A stretch of 64,000 nt of DNA from assembly GCA_036852015.1 (NCBI GenBank), contig JAANDG010000082.1, positions 297,474-361,473 of the forward strand, given 5' to 3'. This DNA comes from Pelodera strongyloides (taxonomy: Eukaryota; Nematoda; Chromadorea; Rhabditida; Rhabditidae). This document shows, one piece after another, positions 23,764-36,272 of this stretch. A program made the translations under genes and the position numbers. How positions within the stretch are numbered: position 1 is the stretch's first letter; every line of letters starts with the position of its first letter. The notes under the pieces are model-generated. The model searched no databases, was not told where the DNA came from, and saw only the letters and a list, made by a program, of their open reading frames with translations.

Positions 23764-25191
23764 ACGCATTGAGTAAATTAATTGTTTCAGTTCTGAGGAA
23801 ACGGAGCCGATCTCACAGGGTAGCTATGGATTTTTGTTCACGAATAATAATCAATCATAAACTGTTCTATTAAGTATGATGTCGGGCATTGCGCTCAAAG
23901 CAGTTCAGCTAATTAATAAAGATTTTGCACGTCAATGTTGATATCGAACAATTTAGCGAACAATTTTATTGTGTAATTTTATCTGTTTGTATCTTGTGTT
24001 TTATCTTGCAAGTCTGATCAATGAGTCAAGTGCAGTTTTGGAATTCAAACGTCACTCTCAATAGCCTTAAATATAGGTCTCTTGCAAAGGGATCGTGGAT
24101 GCAGCTTGTGTGATAGATTGTGTCGGGACGGCCTTGAGTTCCGTTATATTTTGTGCGCTTTTTTTCTTTAATGTTAAGCGAAAAGAAATTGTCTCCTGTT
24201 TGTTCTCCGCAAAAGGACTGCAAATGACCAATGCTGACCATCCAATGAAACGACCTCTAAGTCGATATGATTGCCGGCTTTTGCAGTCGTATATTGTCTA
24301 AAATTTATTCCACAGAAAACACGCATATTACTATGTATCTCTTCACTATTGCATTGTAATTTCGTAGTACATGTATTTTGCATTGTATTTTCTCTACGTT
24401 TTCTTTGATTTCGTAGGCAATCTTCCGATTGTCGTGTTTAAAATGTAGCTTTCTTACAACAGTGAGAGTACATTTGCTGGCCGCTAAATTGGCATTAACA
24501 ATTGTGTCTTGAGTTCTCGTGAAAGAACGTATTCGCGATGAAAACGAGACTTTTCTTCTTTTCCACGAATGTTTTGTTAAGAAAAAAACTAGTAGTAACC
24601 CTCATTCGGCACAAAGTGTAAAGCAATCGTCCTGTTCCTCTCAAAACTTTTCTCTTCTGTGTTCAAGCTGAAATTAAGTTTTCCTTTCTTACTCTTTTGA
24701 TTTTTATCCTTTGTGAAACTTTATGTGTTAATTCTTCAAAATGTGGTTTTTGGAAACTTGTGGTTAGACAAAAAGAAGACTTGTTCGCACCCATCGCGAA
24801 ACGCTGCGCGAACACTTTTTTGTTTTCAGTTATTTCACTGAATTTGTACTATTCTTGGAACAAAAGGAATATCGAGTAGAATGCAGACGAATGATGTTTT
24901 CGGAAGTAAAGAAAGTAAGTCCTAAAAGAAAGATTGAAAAACAATAAAGGTTCAAAGATTAAATATTTCGTCACGAATTCGTTCAAAAACAGTATCCGTA
25001 AAATGAATTCCAAATTACAATACTTGTGAGCCTGTGTGGTTATTGTCAAAGCTTTGACTCAAGGCGATATTAATGAGAACTTAGGATTTGGTTTTATTGC
25101 CCAACAATGAAGGTAACTGCCCGAAGAAAAACTATCAATACGCATTGTCGAATAGCACCGGATCTTGCTCGATACGTGAACTTTTTTTAGA
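23764..25191. other. Intergenic; no gene seen
   Basis: AT-rich. It holds the AATAAA at 23915-23920 that probably ends the small secreted-protein transcript. It finishes with CTTTTTTTAG immediately before the next gene's start, a likely trans-splice acceptor. Confidence 0.5.
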
Positions 25192-27680
25192 ATGGTCTAC
25201 CAAAGAGTAAATAACATTTTAGGAGTACTTGTCACAGGCGCATCAGGGTATGTTGCTTTGCATTGCGTGCAACAACTACTTGAGGCCGGTTACATTGTAA
25301 GAGGAACTGTTCGGGATCGCAACAACGAGAAAAAGGTGTGTGCCGAACGTTCCGCTTCAATTAAAAAAGTTGGCAGTCTCGAAGTATAAAATTGAACTTC
25401 TCCCTACGTAGGTTTTCTCTGAGAGAAAGAGCATTGTACAATCGGAGTGGTAGTCGCAATCAACACTTTGGTATATTATGTTTTATGGATTTTCAGGTCT
25501 CTCCTTTGAAACGCTTATCTCATAGCGCGCACCTCGAACTTGTTGAGGCAGACCTGCTTGTTGAGAACAACTGGACTGAGTGAGTTGCCTTTTTAAGTAT
25601 ATATTTATCGCTAGTCAAGAAATAAAACAAAACTACTTTTTAATGTTGTGAAACGTTCGGCAGAGTTGAAAAGTCATTGTTGCAGAGTCATTGATGGGTG
25701 TTCTTATGTTCTTCATGTCGCTTCTCCATGGCCCATTGTAGCGGATGAGAAGACGATAGAAACAGCCGTGATCGGAACTCTGACTGTTCTCAGGGCTGCG
25801 GCACAATGCAAATGTGTAAAGAAAGTGGTACTCACCAGTAGCTGTGCTGCAATCAATGGTAATCTTGACAGAGTGGAAAGAATGAAAAACTAATTAATGT
25901 ATTAGCCATGATGACAGGTTGACATATAATGCAGATAAACGAGCAGCGAAATTTAGATGGTCATGACAGCAATGAAGTTATCTTTGACGAGACCTTTTGG
26001 AGTAATCTTTCCTCTCCAAAAGTGGAATGTTATTCTCGATCAAAGACATTGGCCGAAAGGAAGGCATGGGACTTCTGGAATTCTCTCGATGGTACGTTCA
26101 TAGCGAGAGTCTTTGTAATCTCAGTTTCTTCAGCTATTATATTCTTTGGGCCAAATACCATTGTTATCCAGCGTAATTTGAGTTAGTTTGTTTCCTACGT
26201 TTGATATCGTCTTGGCCAGATAAGAGGCCGGTATAAATTAGTTTCGGACATCGGTTAAAATATTTTGAGCTTTATTGTCCTTTTTTCATGCAACCGTAGG
26301 TATTTTAAAAAAGGCCAACAAAAATCGAGTCTTTTTGAAATCACCATAAACTTCGTTGTTTAAGAGAGAAGTCGCTTCGAATTCACAGTCCTCAACCCCA
26401 CCTTGATTTTTGGCGCAGTATTGTCTGACGTCGAAAATGGAAGTTGCACTGTAAGACCCTCTTAATATTTAAGTAACTCACGTGAATTTCCGCGGAACTA
26501 ACGCGGTTCTTAATACGTTAGCAATCATCCCATTTGCTCACTAGGTTGTTATCGTCCTGTGAGTGCAATAGTTCAACAGAACCACCTTTGAAAAGTTTTG
26601 TCCTGTCAGCATCAATGAGGCCTGGACTTATTCAAAATGAGGAAATTCCTAGAGGTTTTCCTTAAAGGCTGGATGTCAAAATTTGACCTCAAATACTTAT
26701 TGACAAACATTTCGCATTAAAATTTTTAACAACTTCAGATAATTTCAAGGATGATGCACATCAAGACTTATTTGGCTGCTCCTAAAGTCTCCGTTGGCCT
26801 TGTTGACGTTCGCGACGTCGCCAGAGCACATGTTCTGGCACTAAAAAACAAGGTTCCTTGGACTTGACTTATTAATTATTCATAGTCTAAAGAACAGAAG
26901 CAAGCAAACTTTGTTTATCCCAATTTGTAGGAGTCGAATGGTGAGCGTATTCTGATTCACGCGCAATCTGGATGGTTCGCTGATATCTCACGCTGGTTAT
27001 TCAAGGAGTTCAGGATACAAGGTCTGTTTTTTGTAGCGGGATGACTGTGTTGACCATTGGGTCGTTCACCAGCGCTGCGTAACATTTAACCATCCATTTG
27101 TCATACGGAAACTTGCTATTATCTTACTCACTTCACTGTTATTTGCACATGCACATGCTTGTCCTGATGCCTAAAAGTTTAATTTGTTTTCAGGATACCC
27201 GATCACAGTGATTGAGGCCCCAAAATGGATGGTTAAATGTTACGCAGCGTTGATGAACGACCCAATGATCAAGACAGTCATCCCGCGTATTGGGCCTCAA
27301 GTCAACTTTGATAATTCGAAGGCAAGCCGTTCCTCCGTTTTAAAAATGAATAGAGGGTCTAATATGCCAAGGAGAGCTTTATTTTCAAAAACTGCTGAAA
27401 AATATAGCCTGTATGCGCCAGATCGTTTTTTCCTCGTTTGTATTTTCTTGTTATTCACCAGCAACGAGCAACAGAAGGAATCTAAAGATACACAATTATG
27501 GCTGTTTATTGTTTTTAGTCGAAGCGGATTCTCGGAATGACGTACACGAATATGCGGCAATCTGTTATTGAAATGATGTACAGTATGATAGAAATTGGAA
27601 TGTACAAGAAAACACGTGGCTATATCCGACGACAATTAGCGCTACAAGAGAAGGAAGAGAAGAAAGCTTATTGTCAGTAA
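25192..27680 (+). CDS. Extended SDR: NAD(P)-dependent epimerase / dihydroflavonol-4-reductase-like
   Basis: Rossmann-fold reductase of the extended SDR type, 371 aa. Exons: 25192-25335, 25497-25579, 25686-25858, 25957-26091, 26365-26450, 26739-26852, 26931-27021, 27194-27321, 27519-27680; all phases agree. The cofactor motif is VLVTGASGYVALHCVQ (residues 12-27), followed by the domain hallmarks HVASPWP, VVLTSSCAAIN, the catalytic pair Tyr159/Lys163 in YSRSK, TVLNPTLIFGAVL and VGLVDVRDVARAHVLAL. The C-terminus contains NFDNSKSKRILGM and a basic tail. It probably reduces a carbonyl with NADPH; the substrate is unknown. The start lies one base after TTTTTTTAG, a likely spliced-leader site. The intron after exon 8 must begin with GC (27322-27323) to read N-S-K-S-K-R. 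Confidence 0.9.
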
Positions 27681-27700
27681 CTCGCGTATTTAATCTCCAT

Positions 27701-27706
27701 AATAAA
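27701..27706 (+). terminator. Poly(A) signal AATAAA of the extended SDR gene
   Basis: AATAAA 21 bases after the TAA stop at 27678-27680, correctly placed for a short 3' UTR. Confidence 0.7.
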
Positions 27707-30700
27707 TTGTTCTCAGGAAGCATGCAAAATGTCATTGTATTCTTCCAACTTTTTCAATTATACATCCCAGACTCCAAAAAAAGGTTTTATTATGTGGAGG
27801 GCCATGGACCATGCCTCCCAAGTAGTCGGTCATCTGATGGAATGTGAGAAGACTGCAACGGGCCCTAAGGGCCACTCTAGTCCATCACATCCCCCACCTT
27901 GAGCCTCTATACCATTTCACTAACACATCCGTTTCACACGAACTCTCGTTCCCTCTCACCCGTTCTCGCAGTCACATGCACCTCCACACGTTCTATCCAC
28001 TCTCTATCGTCGTTATTTTCTCTCTCCGTACGGCATGTCGCTCTCTCGCTTCTGTCTGTTTCTCCAACATCCGTGCTCTTTATTTTCTCATAGCTATACG
28101 AGATTTTGATCACGAGGTGGTCATTTCGTAGACCTTATGGAAAAAATTGCCAATATAATTCAAACTGTGGCCAAAACACGTGTTGTTATTAATATAATAT
28201 ATGGACTTGGAGTTTGCAATACAAAAAAAAAGAATAGCCGTAAAAAGAATCTGGGATGAAGGTATTGACATCTGTAGAAGCACGCGGGGCTATATATAGT
28301 TTCTAATAATAACAATCATTCATTTCAGAAAATAAGATGTGTTCATTTGGTAATACGTGCTATGTTCAGGTCGAGAAAAATTAAAAAAGGCTAAACCTAC
28401 TAAAAGTAACGTAGGAAAATTTATAATTCACGAATAAAATAGGGATATGACAACGTAAGACGCTTATGCGGAGTTTGCTATAATATGGTATTCAGAATGA
28501 GGGATGAGTTTAACACAGTAATACGATCATTTGTCCCAATTCACATTCTATAAAACACAACATTCTGCCCTGTTGGATTAAAATTGTGGAAATTGAGATG
28601 TAAATGTTTACGTCGGCATCTAGACGGCTGCCAGTATTTTTCACGACAACATTTGGGTATGGTCCATCACATTTAGGGAATTTTCTGCCTTATGATATGG
28701 GGTAATATTTTTACGCAATTTTACCAGGGAAATGGAAAATAGCGGGTGGCTGCCAGTCCAACCGACACTGTTGCAATCACTGAAGTTCCAACCATGACAC
28801 ATAATATAAAATATAAATACATGTAAAATACATGTAAGAATTCGTTGCTTGTGACATTAAGAGATCATCCTCCATTACCTAAACTTTTCCCGTAGTAAAT
28901 TCTCAATAATTTTCCCGGACCCTCCCCTGGGAAGACATCTCTCGGTGATTGCGCCATTGGAACGCCAGCGGCCATTCTAATTAGCGTTGACCGCCTGGGC
29001 TTGCAGCCAGCCGCTATTCACATCCTCTGCTCTCTTTTCTCCCAAAACTCCCGAGTCTGCCCTTAAGTTCCACATTCTGTCTGCCACCTCTTGTTATTTC
29101 ATACTGCTCTGTCTACTTGGCCGATGGCAGCTTTCTCATTCCCCCTCCACGAGCCACACACTATCAAAAACCCCGTGGCCACTGGTCAAAACGTTCTGCG
29201 TCACGCGTTTTACTGCACTCTATTGTCGCATAGAAACCACTTGCTCGTCGCTGCCATCTTGTTATGCCACACTCTCCGAGTGGTCACTCGGGCGCCTGAA
29301 TGCTGGACAACCCCAGGACCCCTTCGGCCATCCATTTGCATATTGCGCAATCGAGCAACGAGTCCCGGACACCCAGCTGAGAACGGCTACTCACCTGTCC
29401 ATTCCCACGCACTGTCTCTTTGATTTGAGCACAGATTACCGCTGCTTTATTTCTTAACAAGTTACCTTAGAACCCTATATGCATGAACAACGATATTTAT
29501 GTGATTTTAATCCTCACCCATTCTATGAGGTAATTTACTTTTTAAATGGCATATCACCAATGTGCACTGCTTTGAGCTCAGTAATGTCTTTTATACTCCG
29601 CACACTATAGAAAATCGTCAAATTATTGTTGAAGTTAGTGATTTCGACATTAATGTTAGCAAGTGTGCTGTGGGTCCTAGGTACGGTGCCACATAATCTC
29701 TGTCGTATCACCTTGCATGTGCACTTCATTAACCATGGTGAGATGCATTTTTGTTATCTCATTTGGTTTTATTAGGTGAAAACGACGTCACGAAACTAAT
29801 TTACCTCCATGAAACCAAAGTTTGAAACCGGTGTACAGTACACACTTTTTGAAGGAAGTTCGTTTAGTTCTAAGACATCTGACCAGCAGCTGACAAAAGA
29901 TTTCAGCCAAAAGGCAAGTGATAGGTTTTCCGTTCTGTGTTGCCAACGATCACTCGACACAAAAGTATACACTCGGTGCTCCGCTCATTTTTCACTTTCG
30001 GACTTTTCAAAAATTGACCCTTCCTCTTATTAGCCGTTCTATGGGTGAGCCAGTGAGATTTGTGTTGCTTGTTTACGACAGTTAGTATACTTGCTCCCCC
30101 ATTTTTCTTTTGTTCTTAGAATATTGAGTTCATGACTCGTCTTCCAACAAATCTTTTTTGTTGCATAGGTACCTTTTCGCGTTTTCAGACGTGAATAGTA
30201 ACAACTTTCTTCGAACTGCTCAAGTTCATGTTGTCTTATTGTAATCAACATTCGCAGCCATTCCTCACTGGCTTTCCGCACTGGCACAACTGAATGGCTC
30301 TTGGTGCCAAAATATTTCCCCATGCGAACATGTGATGCAAACCCGACTATATTTACATTTAAATCTTGCATTCACATTCTTCTGCACTATAGCGAGCCTT
30401 TGGCGAATAGCGGCTACTGACTGTTGTCTCTTAGTAAGTGTTTATATTTCGCCCTCCTTTATGTCGGTGCCCTCAGGACCCGACGTGTTCCCTCTGAAAA
30501 TCACCTAGGCGTTCACCTCGTGGTCACTAGGAAACGGCATGGGCACTAGCCTGGGCCATTGTTGTGGGTCCCAGTGGCGTCACCAATCACTAGTTGACCA
30601 CTCCACTATACGATCCAAGGAGAATTTCGAAAGTACAGATTTTTTTTACAGACATGCACCGTTTGAATTAAAACTAACCAGCTACAATAAAGCACCGATA

Positions 30701-33700
30701 ACTCTCATATGATGTTAGCTCGAATGGAACAAACAATGCTTCTGGGTTGCACTGTTACCATATCGTCCCTAGACGTTTCAAGGAAAGTGAAATATTCTCC
30801 TGGAACCCAAAATTACGAAACTCATAAGGAAATACAAATGTTTTTGAACCAGATACAACGACACATGTATGTCTAACAAAAATGGTCTGACCTGGACCCA
30901 TGGTGATATTCCCATGTCCTGAGTTCTTCACAATAAAAAACAAACATTTTCATTTGTTCAGTTAGAGCTCTTTCGCACCCATTATGACATTATGCCCATA
31001 TATATATATATGTCCATTAACTCTGCATCATGCCAAAATATATCATAAGGGAGTGCATTAGCAGACCCAGTACATTCAGTATGTGAATATGAACACCATC
31101 AGATAGGATGCTAAATACATTCCAAACTAGCCAAAGATGCAAAGTAATTGCCTGTCTCTTGTTCAACCTGTAAAACCACTCATTTCCGTGTATTTCTCCT
31201 TTATTTGTGTTCACCGCTCAGTCGGTTTGTTTTAACACAAGTTGTCTCTTTCCCTAGTTAACCCAATGTCCCTATTCCCCTCATTTGTGACCACTTTACC
31301 TTTAAAGCCGCGAGAAGGCAAGTTATGCTGGGGAGTTGCGCTGTGATGTGTACCATCTCTCTCTACCTACCTTCGTCTCCATACCCGTTGCTCCAAACTA
31401 TTTGTCATAGCTTGCGGCACTGCCCAAACAGTCTCGTTGTCTTCTACCATAGCCACTTCCGCATAAGCATAACCAATGTTTGTAAGATGGACCACCCATT
31501 TGCATAACAATTGAGCGAGCGGAACACATACCGCATAATCAATAACCTTTGATCAATAATTAATTATAAATCTGTAGATTCCTCAAAAGCATTACAAACC
31601 TCTGTCTACATCATACCGTTCAGTGTTTTATACATCATTCCTACAGACAATTTTAATTTCTCAACTGGTCAGCTTCGATTTTTATACTCTAGTCCTATAT
31701 ATATCGCTTACCTATATGCAAATTAGTTTTTGGAGGGGTTACGCGAAATCATGTATGCCATGTACGTGTAGCACGCATACCCTTAATCCGTATATTAATG
31801 ATGTTCCCCTTGTCAAAATGGTGCAAAACCGGAATTCATAGTGTCGCACTTCAGTCCATCTAAACTGTATGTTTTATCGTTTAAAATATTACTCTGAAAA
31901 ATCTATCCAATTAAATGATGATGCGAATAACGTCTTTCTATGCGTTCACCTTTCTAACACTCAACTCAGATAAAGTTGAGAGGTCAGCAAACCTTTGAAG
32001 GGCTTCTTTCTTCCTGCTAACCTTCACCCAAAGGGAATGATACCTTTTTCAACTCTCGTCGAATCAATTATTCGTTGGAATAATCTAAAAACTTCGATTT
32101 ATTTTAAGTTGTTTCCGCACATGCTAAGATTATGCAGATTGATGAGGTCCCAGTTTTACTTGCTTTTGTACAAAGGCAGGGATATCTTTCCTGCTATTGC
32201 ATCGAGTTTCTATGTCATTTTGACCATTAGATTCACTTGACTTATTGTGTTTGGGCCCTGCCAATCAACCTTTAGGCTTTTTGTCCTTATTATGGTCCTC
32301 ACAATGACAAACCTACCTTCCTATTATGTAACCTTACTCCTTATCCATCATCGCAAACTTTGGTTTTGTGCAATGAGTCAGTTCGTCTCTACCTGGTACC
32401 CCAGAATGTAAAAGTTCAGATCGGCACGCGTCGGCCATCCGGCACGCTAACCTTTACCCGCACGCTCCCCTACCGTATGCAATAGACGTTTATCGAAATC
32501 AAACAATTTTGCTTTACTTTTGAAGGCGCCGCAAACTGATTGAACCAGCCCACGCGCGAACTTTACACACAAGAAACACCGAGTTCAACAGAGATAGAAG
32601 CGCTGTCACCGTGAAACAAAACATATTTTATCTTACTGTATCCGCGGTTGATTGGTGGGAGGAGCCATGTTGATGTTTCTATTTTTTTTCTTTTCAATTC
32701 GGCATCCAATGCTGAGAGGCATGATTCTCCATGGTGAAGTTCAGTGTTGTTCTGATATCCTCTTGCAAATATTTTTGCCTAAGAGGAGCATCGTGTTTTA
32801 TCGCCAATTTTATATAAAGTCGCGTTCAAATGCCGGAGGGCAACAGGCAATGTGAACACACAATCTGTTTGCACAGAGACAACCTGGTTAAACGTTGGGA
32901 CAGGTTTACGTGAGTTACCAGGCTCAAACTGGACCCTCCTTGCGCTATTTACTCATTTCCTGTAAATACTCTTTAATAATACCTTTAGTCGTTGAACTTT
33001 TATTTTTCAAATCACAAGCATCTTTGTTCCGCTACAATAGTGTTTCTTGTGAGTGTTCAAGCTACCATTCGTGGAGTCTCCAGCCTATGTATGATATCAG
33101 AGTACAAGCTTTGGTATTGTTGATTGCCCATGTATTAGTGGCGTGTTCCTATCTGTATTCGCAGAATTGAATCATCGATATTCGACGTGTTCCCCTTCTT
33201 TGCCCGCATATTGTCATTTCATGAATTGAATGACCTGTACAATAGATGGTGCCTTTCCGCGCAATCCACCACTACTAATAGCCATTGGGGCATTTCACAA
33301 AATACAAATATTAGACTCTCTGTGAAAGAACCAGGAGGCCTTGCTTGTGCTTTAAGAGCCATGCAGATTCACAGATAGTCCGGTGGTATAGTTTTCGTAC
33401 ACTATCACTGTTAATAGTAATGCTCGTACTATTGTTATAATTGTAACCAAGCAAGCTTACTGAATAATACTGTAGTGATGAATTTGGATTATTTTATTAG
33501 AATCCACAGTGTAAGTAACTGATTCCATGCATCAATCTGGAAGTGTTGGCTGTTTTTTTTGTGTGTGATGTGAGAGCTGGACCCGAGTGACCAAATGTCC
33601 ACTACGCCGGCTATTCACATGCACTATTCGTTGTAACACAGCAAAGCAGCATCAAACGATTCAGAAACTTTTTCCTTCTTCTTTCATCTTCCCAGACAAA

Positions 33701-36272
33701 TCCCTATCATTTGCACAAATACTTTTAGTTTTGCATATTTAACTTGTTTAATTAATTTACGGATTGTTCTCTTTAAGTAGTTTTGGGAAACTTGTATATA
33801 CGTATTGTGTGCTGCAGCCATGTAAAGCATTTGCCCACGTCGTGTTACTTTGAAATCGGTATAAGGTTGTCATATTTTAATCCTGTGATCACAATAGGCC
33901 CCTCAGAGCCTCCATTAGAGACAAGTAAGTGGAGGGTGACTGAGATTGCGGATGATAACAATGAGTGGTTGAGGTCTTCCTTGATTGCGGCTGGGGTCAA
34001 CGATGGTTAGCAGAGATAATGTTATTAGATGGATACCTTGTCCGGAAGTCTAAGTAATTCGTTACCTCGAATCAAATCGTTAGTTATAGTTATACTGATG
34101 TCAATGAGTATAAATCCTTTTTAGTCTTGATTGTTTTATAATATGTTCTTGAAGCGTTTCAGTCGATAGCAGGAGTTAAAGCATATAATTACGATCATTC
34201 CTTTTCTAAATTGACTCCACGCTGACTTATTCAAGTCAAGTAACATCAGTTGACGTTTCCACTGTCTTGCGCACAAACTGCTCCTTGTGTCGGTAGTAAG
34301 AAAGAGAGCCGAACGCTTGATTAACCTGTCAAGGGAGGTCATGACTAGATTATTCTGATAGCATCAAATCCTCATAGGGCGCTCCTCGCACCGACCGATA
34401 AAATAAAAACTCTTCATCAGGAACAACTCCCTTCCGCCTCGATTTTTTGCTTGAACTGCATATTTGCCCCCTACTTTCGCTTGTAAGGAAAAATATCGAA
34501 CGAAATTTTAATATATGCGGCGGTGACATTCTTGGAACGGCACCGTGTGGGAAAACTGTGAAAGGCCTAACTTCATTCCTCTGTATTGTGAATTCATCTT
34601 TATGCAAATATTTGATACTCATTCACGTTATTACGAAATTTTTATGCAACAACTTTACTCGGGATATCTTGCCAGAATTTTGAAAGAGAACAGTACTCTG
34701 TTACTAGTTCAGAGCAATATAGTGAAGCTCCTGTTGTTTGAATTAGAATTTTTGTGAGATTTCTACAAAACGTTTGCTGAAATCTGTTTTTCTTTTTACT
34801 GAAATGAATTTCATTGTGTGAACTGTTAAATGAGACCTCTAGACCTAGTATGAGGCAAACACTGCAACTGTTTGAAAGGCCAACTTCCTTTGACCTCCTG
34901 AGACGAAAATAAGTGTTGGTAAAGCAATATTCCACATTTTATCTCTGCATGATTAATTAAGTTTTATTGATTGTATCATGGTAATAATAAAAATGGTGAG
35001 TGGGCGTTGGTGGTCTTTCTATTCTTTTGAGTTGTACAGTAGTCAGTTTGCAATGGTCAATCGTTTTCTCAGCAGCATCCTTTCTTATTTTCATCCAATT
35101 TGCTTATATCAACAAAATTAACATGACTACAGTAGTTCCGAATGTCGAACAGTTGAAAGAGTTGTAATATTCAGCCAATTTCTTCGATGTTTTAACGTTT
35201 CTTTACTAGTGTTTCCCTTTTTGTAAGACTATTAATTATCATATTGAATATACACATCCTGAAAACCTGTTCATTCTTCCTCTTCGAATGGCTATAATAA
35301 TCTCAATCAGAGTCACAATTTGCCGCTGCCATGAGTAACAGTTATCCAATAACTAAGCAAAAAAATAGTTTGCAGGCGCCGCTTACCGGTTTCCAACCGT
35401 TTACGCACAATTTCCTTTTGAATATATAGCCTCGAGCTACTCGTCGATATTTGTTGCTCATGTTTTATTCGAATATTATGAAAATTATCAACATCTAAAG
35501 AGTAAAAGCTAATCCCCGTTCTCATTTCTGATCAAAACCGCCCTGTTTATGTTACTGTTGCGACTACATTACGAGCCGACTGACGGGCAATTGACGAAGA
35601 AACATTATTGAGGTCTTTTTGAGATAATTGCTCTTTGGAATGTTGTTGCAGATCTATCAGACACTTCTCATTTGCCTAACTAACATTGTCAGTACTGAGA
35701 AAAAAAAATCAAATATTTGCAACTGGTTGGTGTCCCTGAGGCAAGACCGGTCATTATCTTTTCTCAAGAGGGTCTGCCATCACGCAACACCCTTATCTCA
35801 GTTATGCCTGAGTGACCGGTCTCTGACTCTCTCCTTCCTCCACACTACCGCGTATTCTCTAACCAGGCATAACCCTACCTTAGTTGTGTCACACGGCTGG
35901 TCATTCACTTATCACCTTGTGATAACTCCGTCTTCCAGCCAGCGGTCACTTCAAACTTTCACAATATTTCGCTACTCAAATTTGGTGCTGGCTTGTGAGA
36001 GGCACAATCCTTCAGTAAAACAAATATTACTCCTCCAATCCCTCTATTATCTTTCTTCTCAAAACATAATAACATGAAAACGAAAAACGCTTGCCAACGT
36101 CTGAAAACGGCACGTAAACTTACCAGAAGACTAATATAGAGTCCAAAATAAAATTATTTCAGAGTGAATTTTATCTGTTTAATATATCCTCTCATTCAGT
36201 GCGGTCGCTACTGCCATTATTCGGAGTACATGCAGAATTTCAGTATTTCGTCGACATTTTCAATGTTCTACA
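27707..36272. other. 8.5-kb region without a recognised gene
   Basis: Mostly AT-rich, with pyrimidine-rich stretches on the plus strand around 27890-28080, 28990-29450, 31330-31500 and 35740-36060 that look like decayed dispersed repeats. Open frames at 28987-29457 (156 codons), 29809-30033 (starts MKPKFETGVQYTLFEGSS) and 30039-30371 on the minus strand show no domain, splice frame or signal peptide that I trust. An (AT)n run lies near 31000-31012. Confidence 0.45.

Noticed and set aside
28987..29457. 156-codon plus-strand frame
   Set aside because: Pyrimidine-rich DNA biased against stops; Ser/Thr/Leu-rich translation with no domain or splice context.
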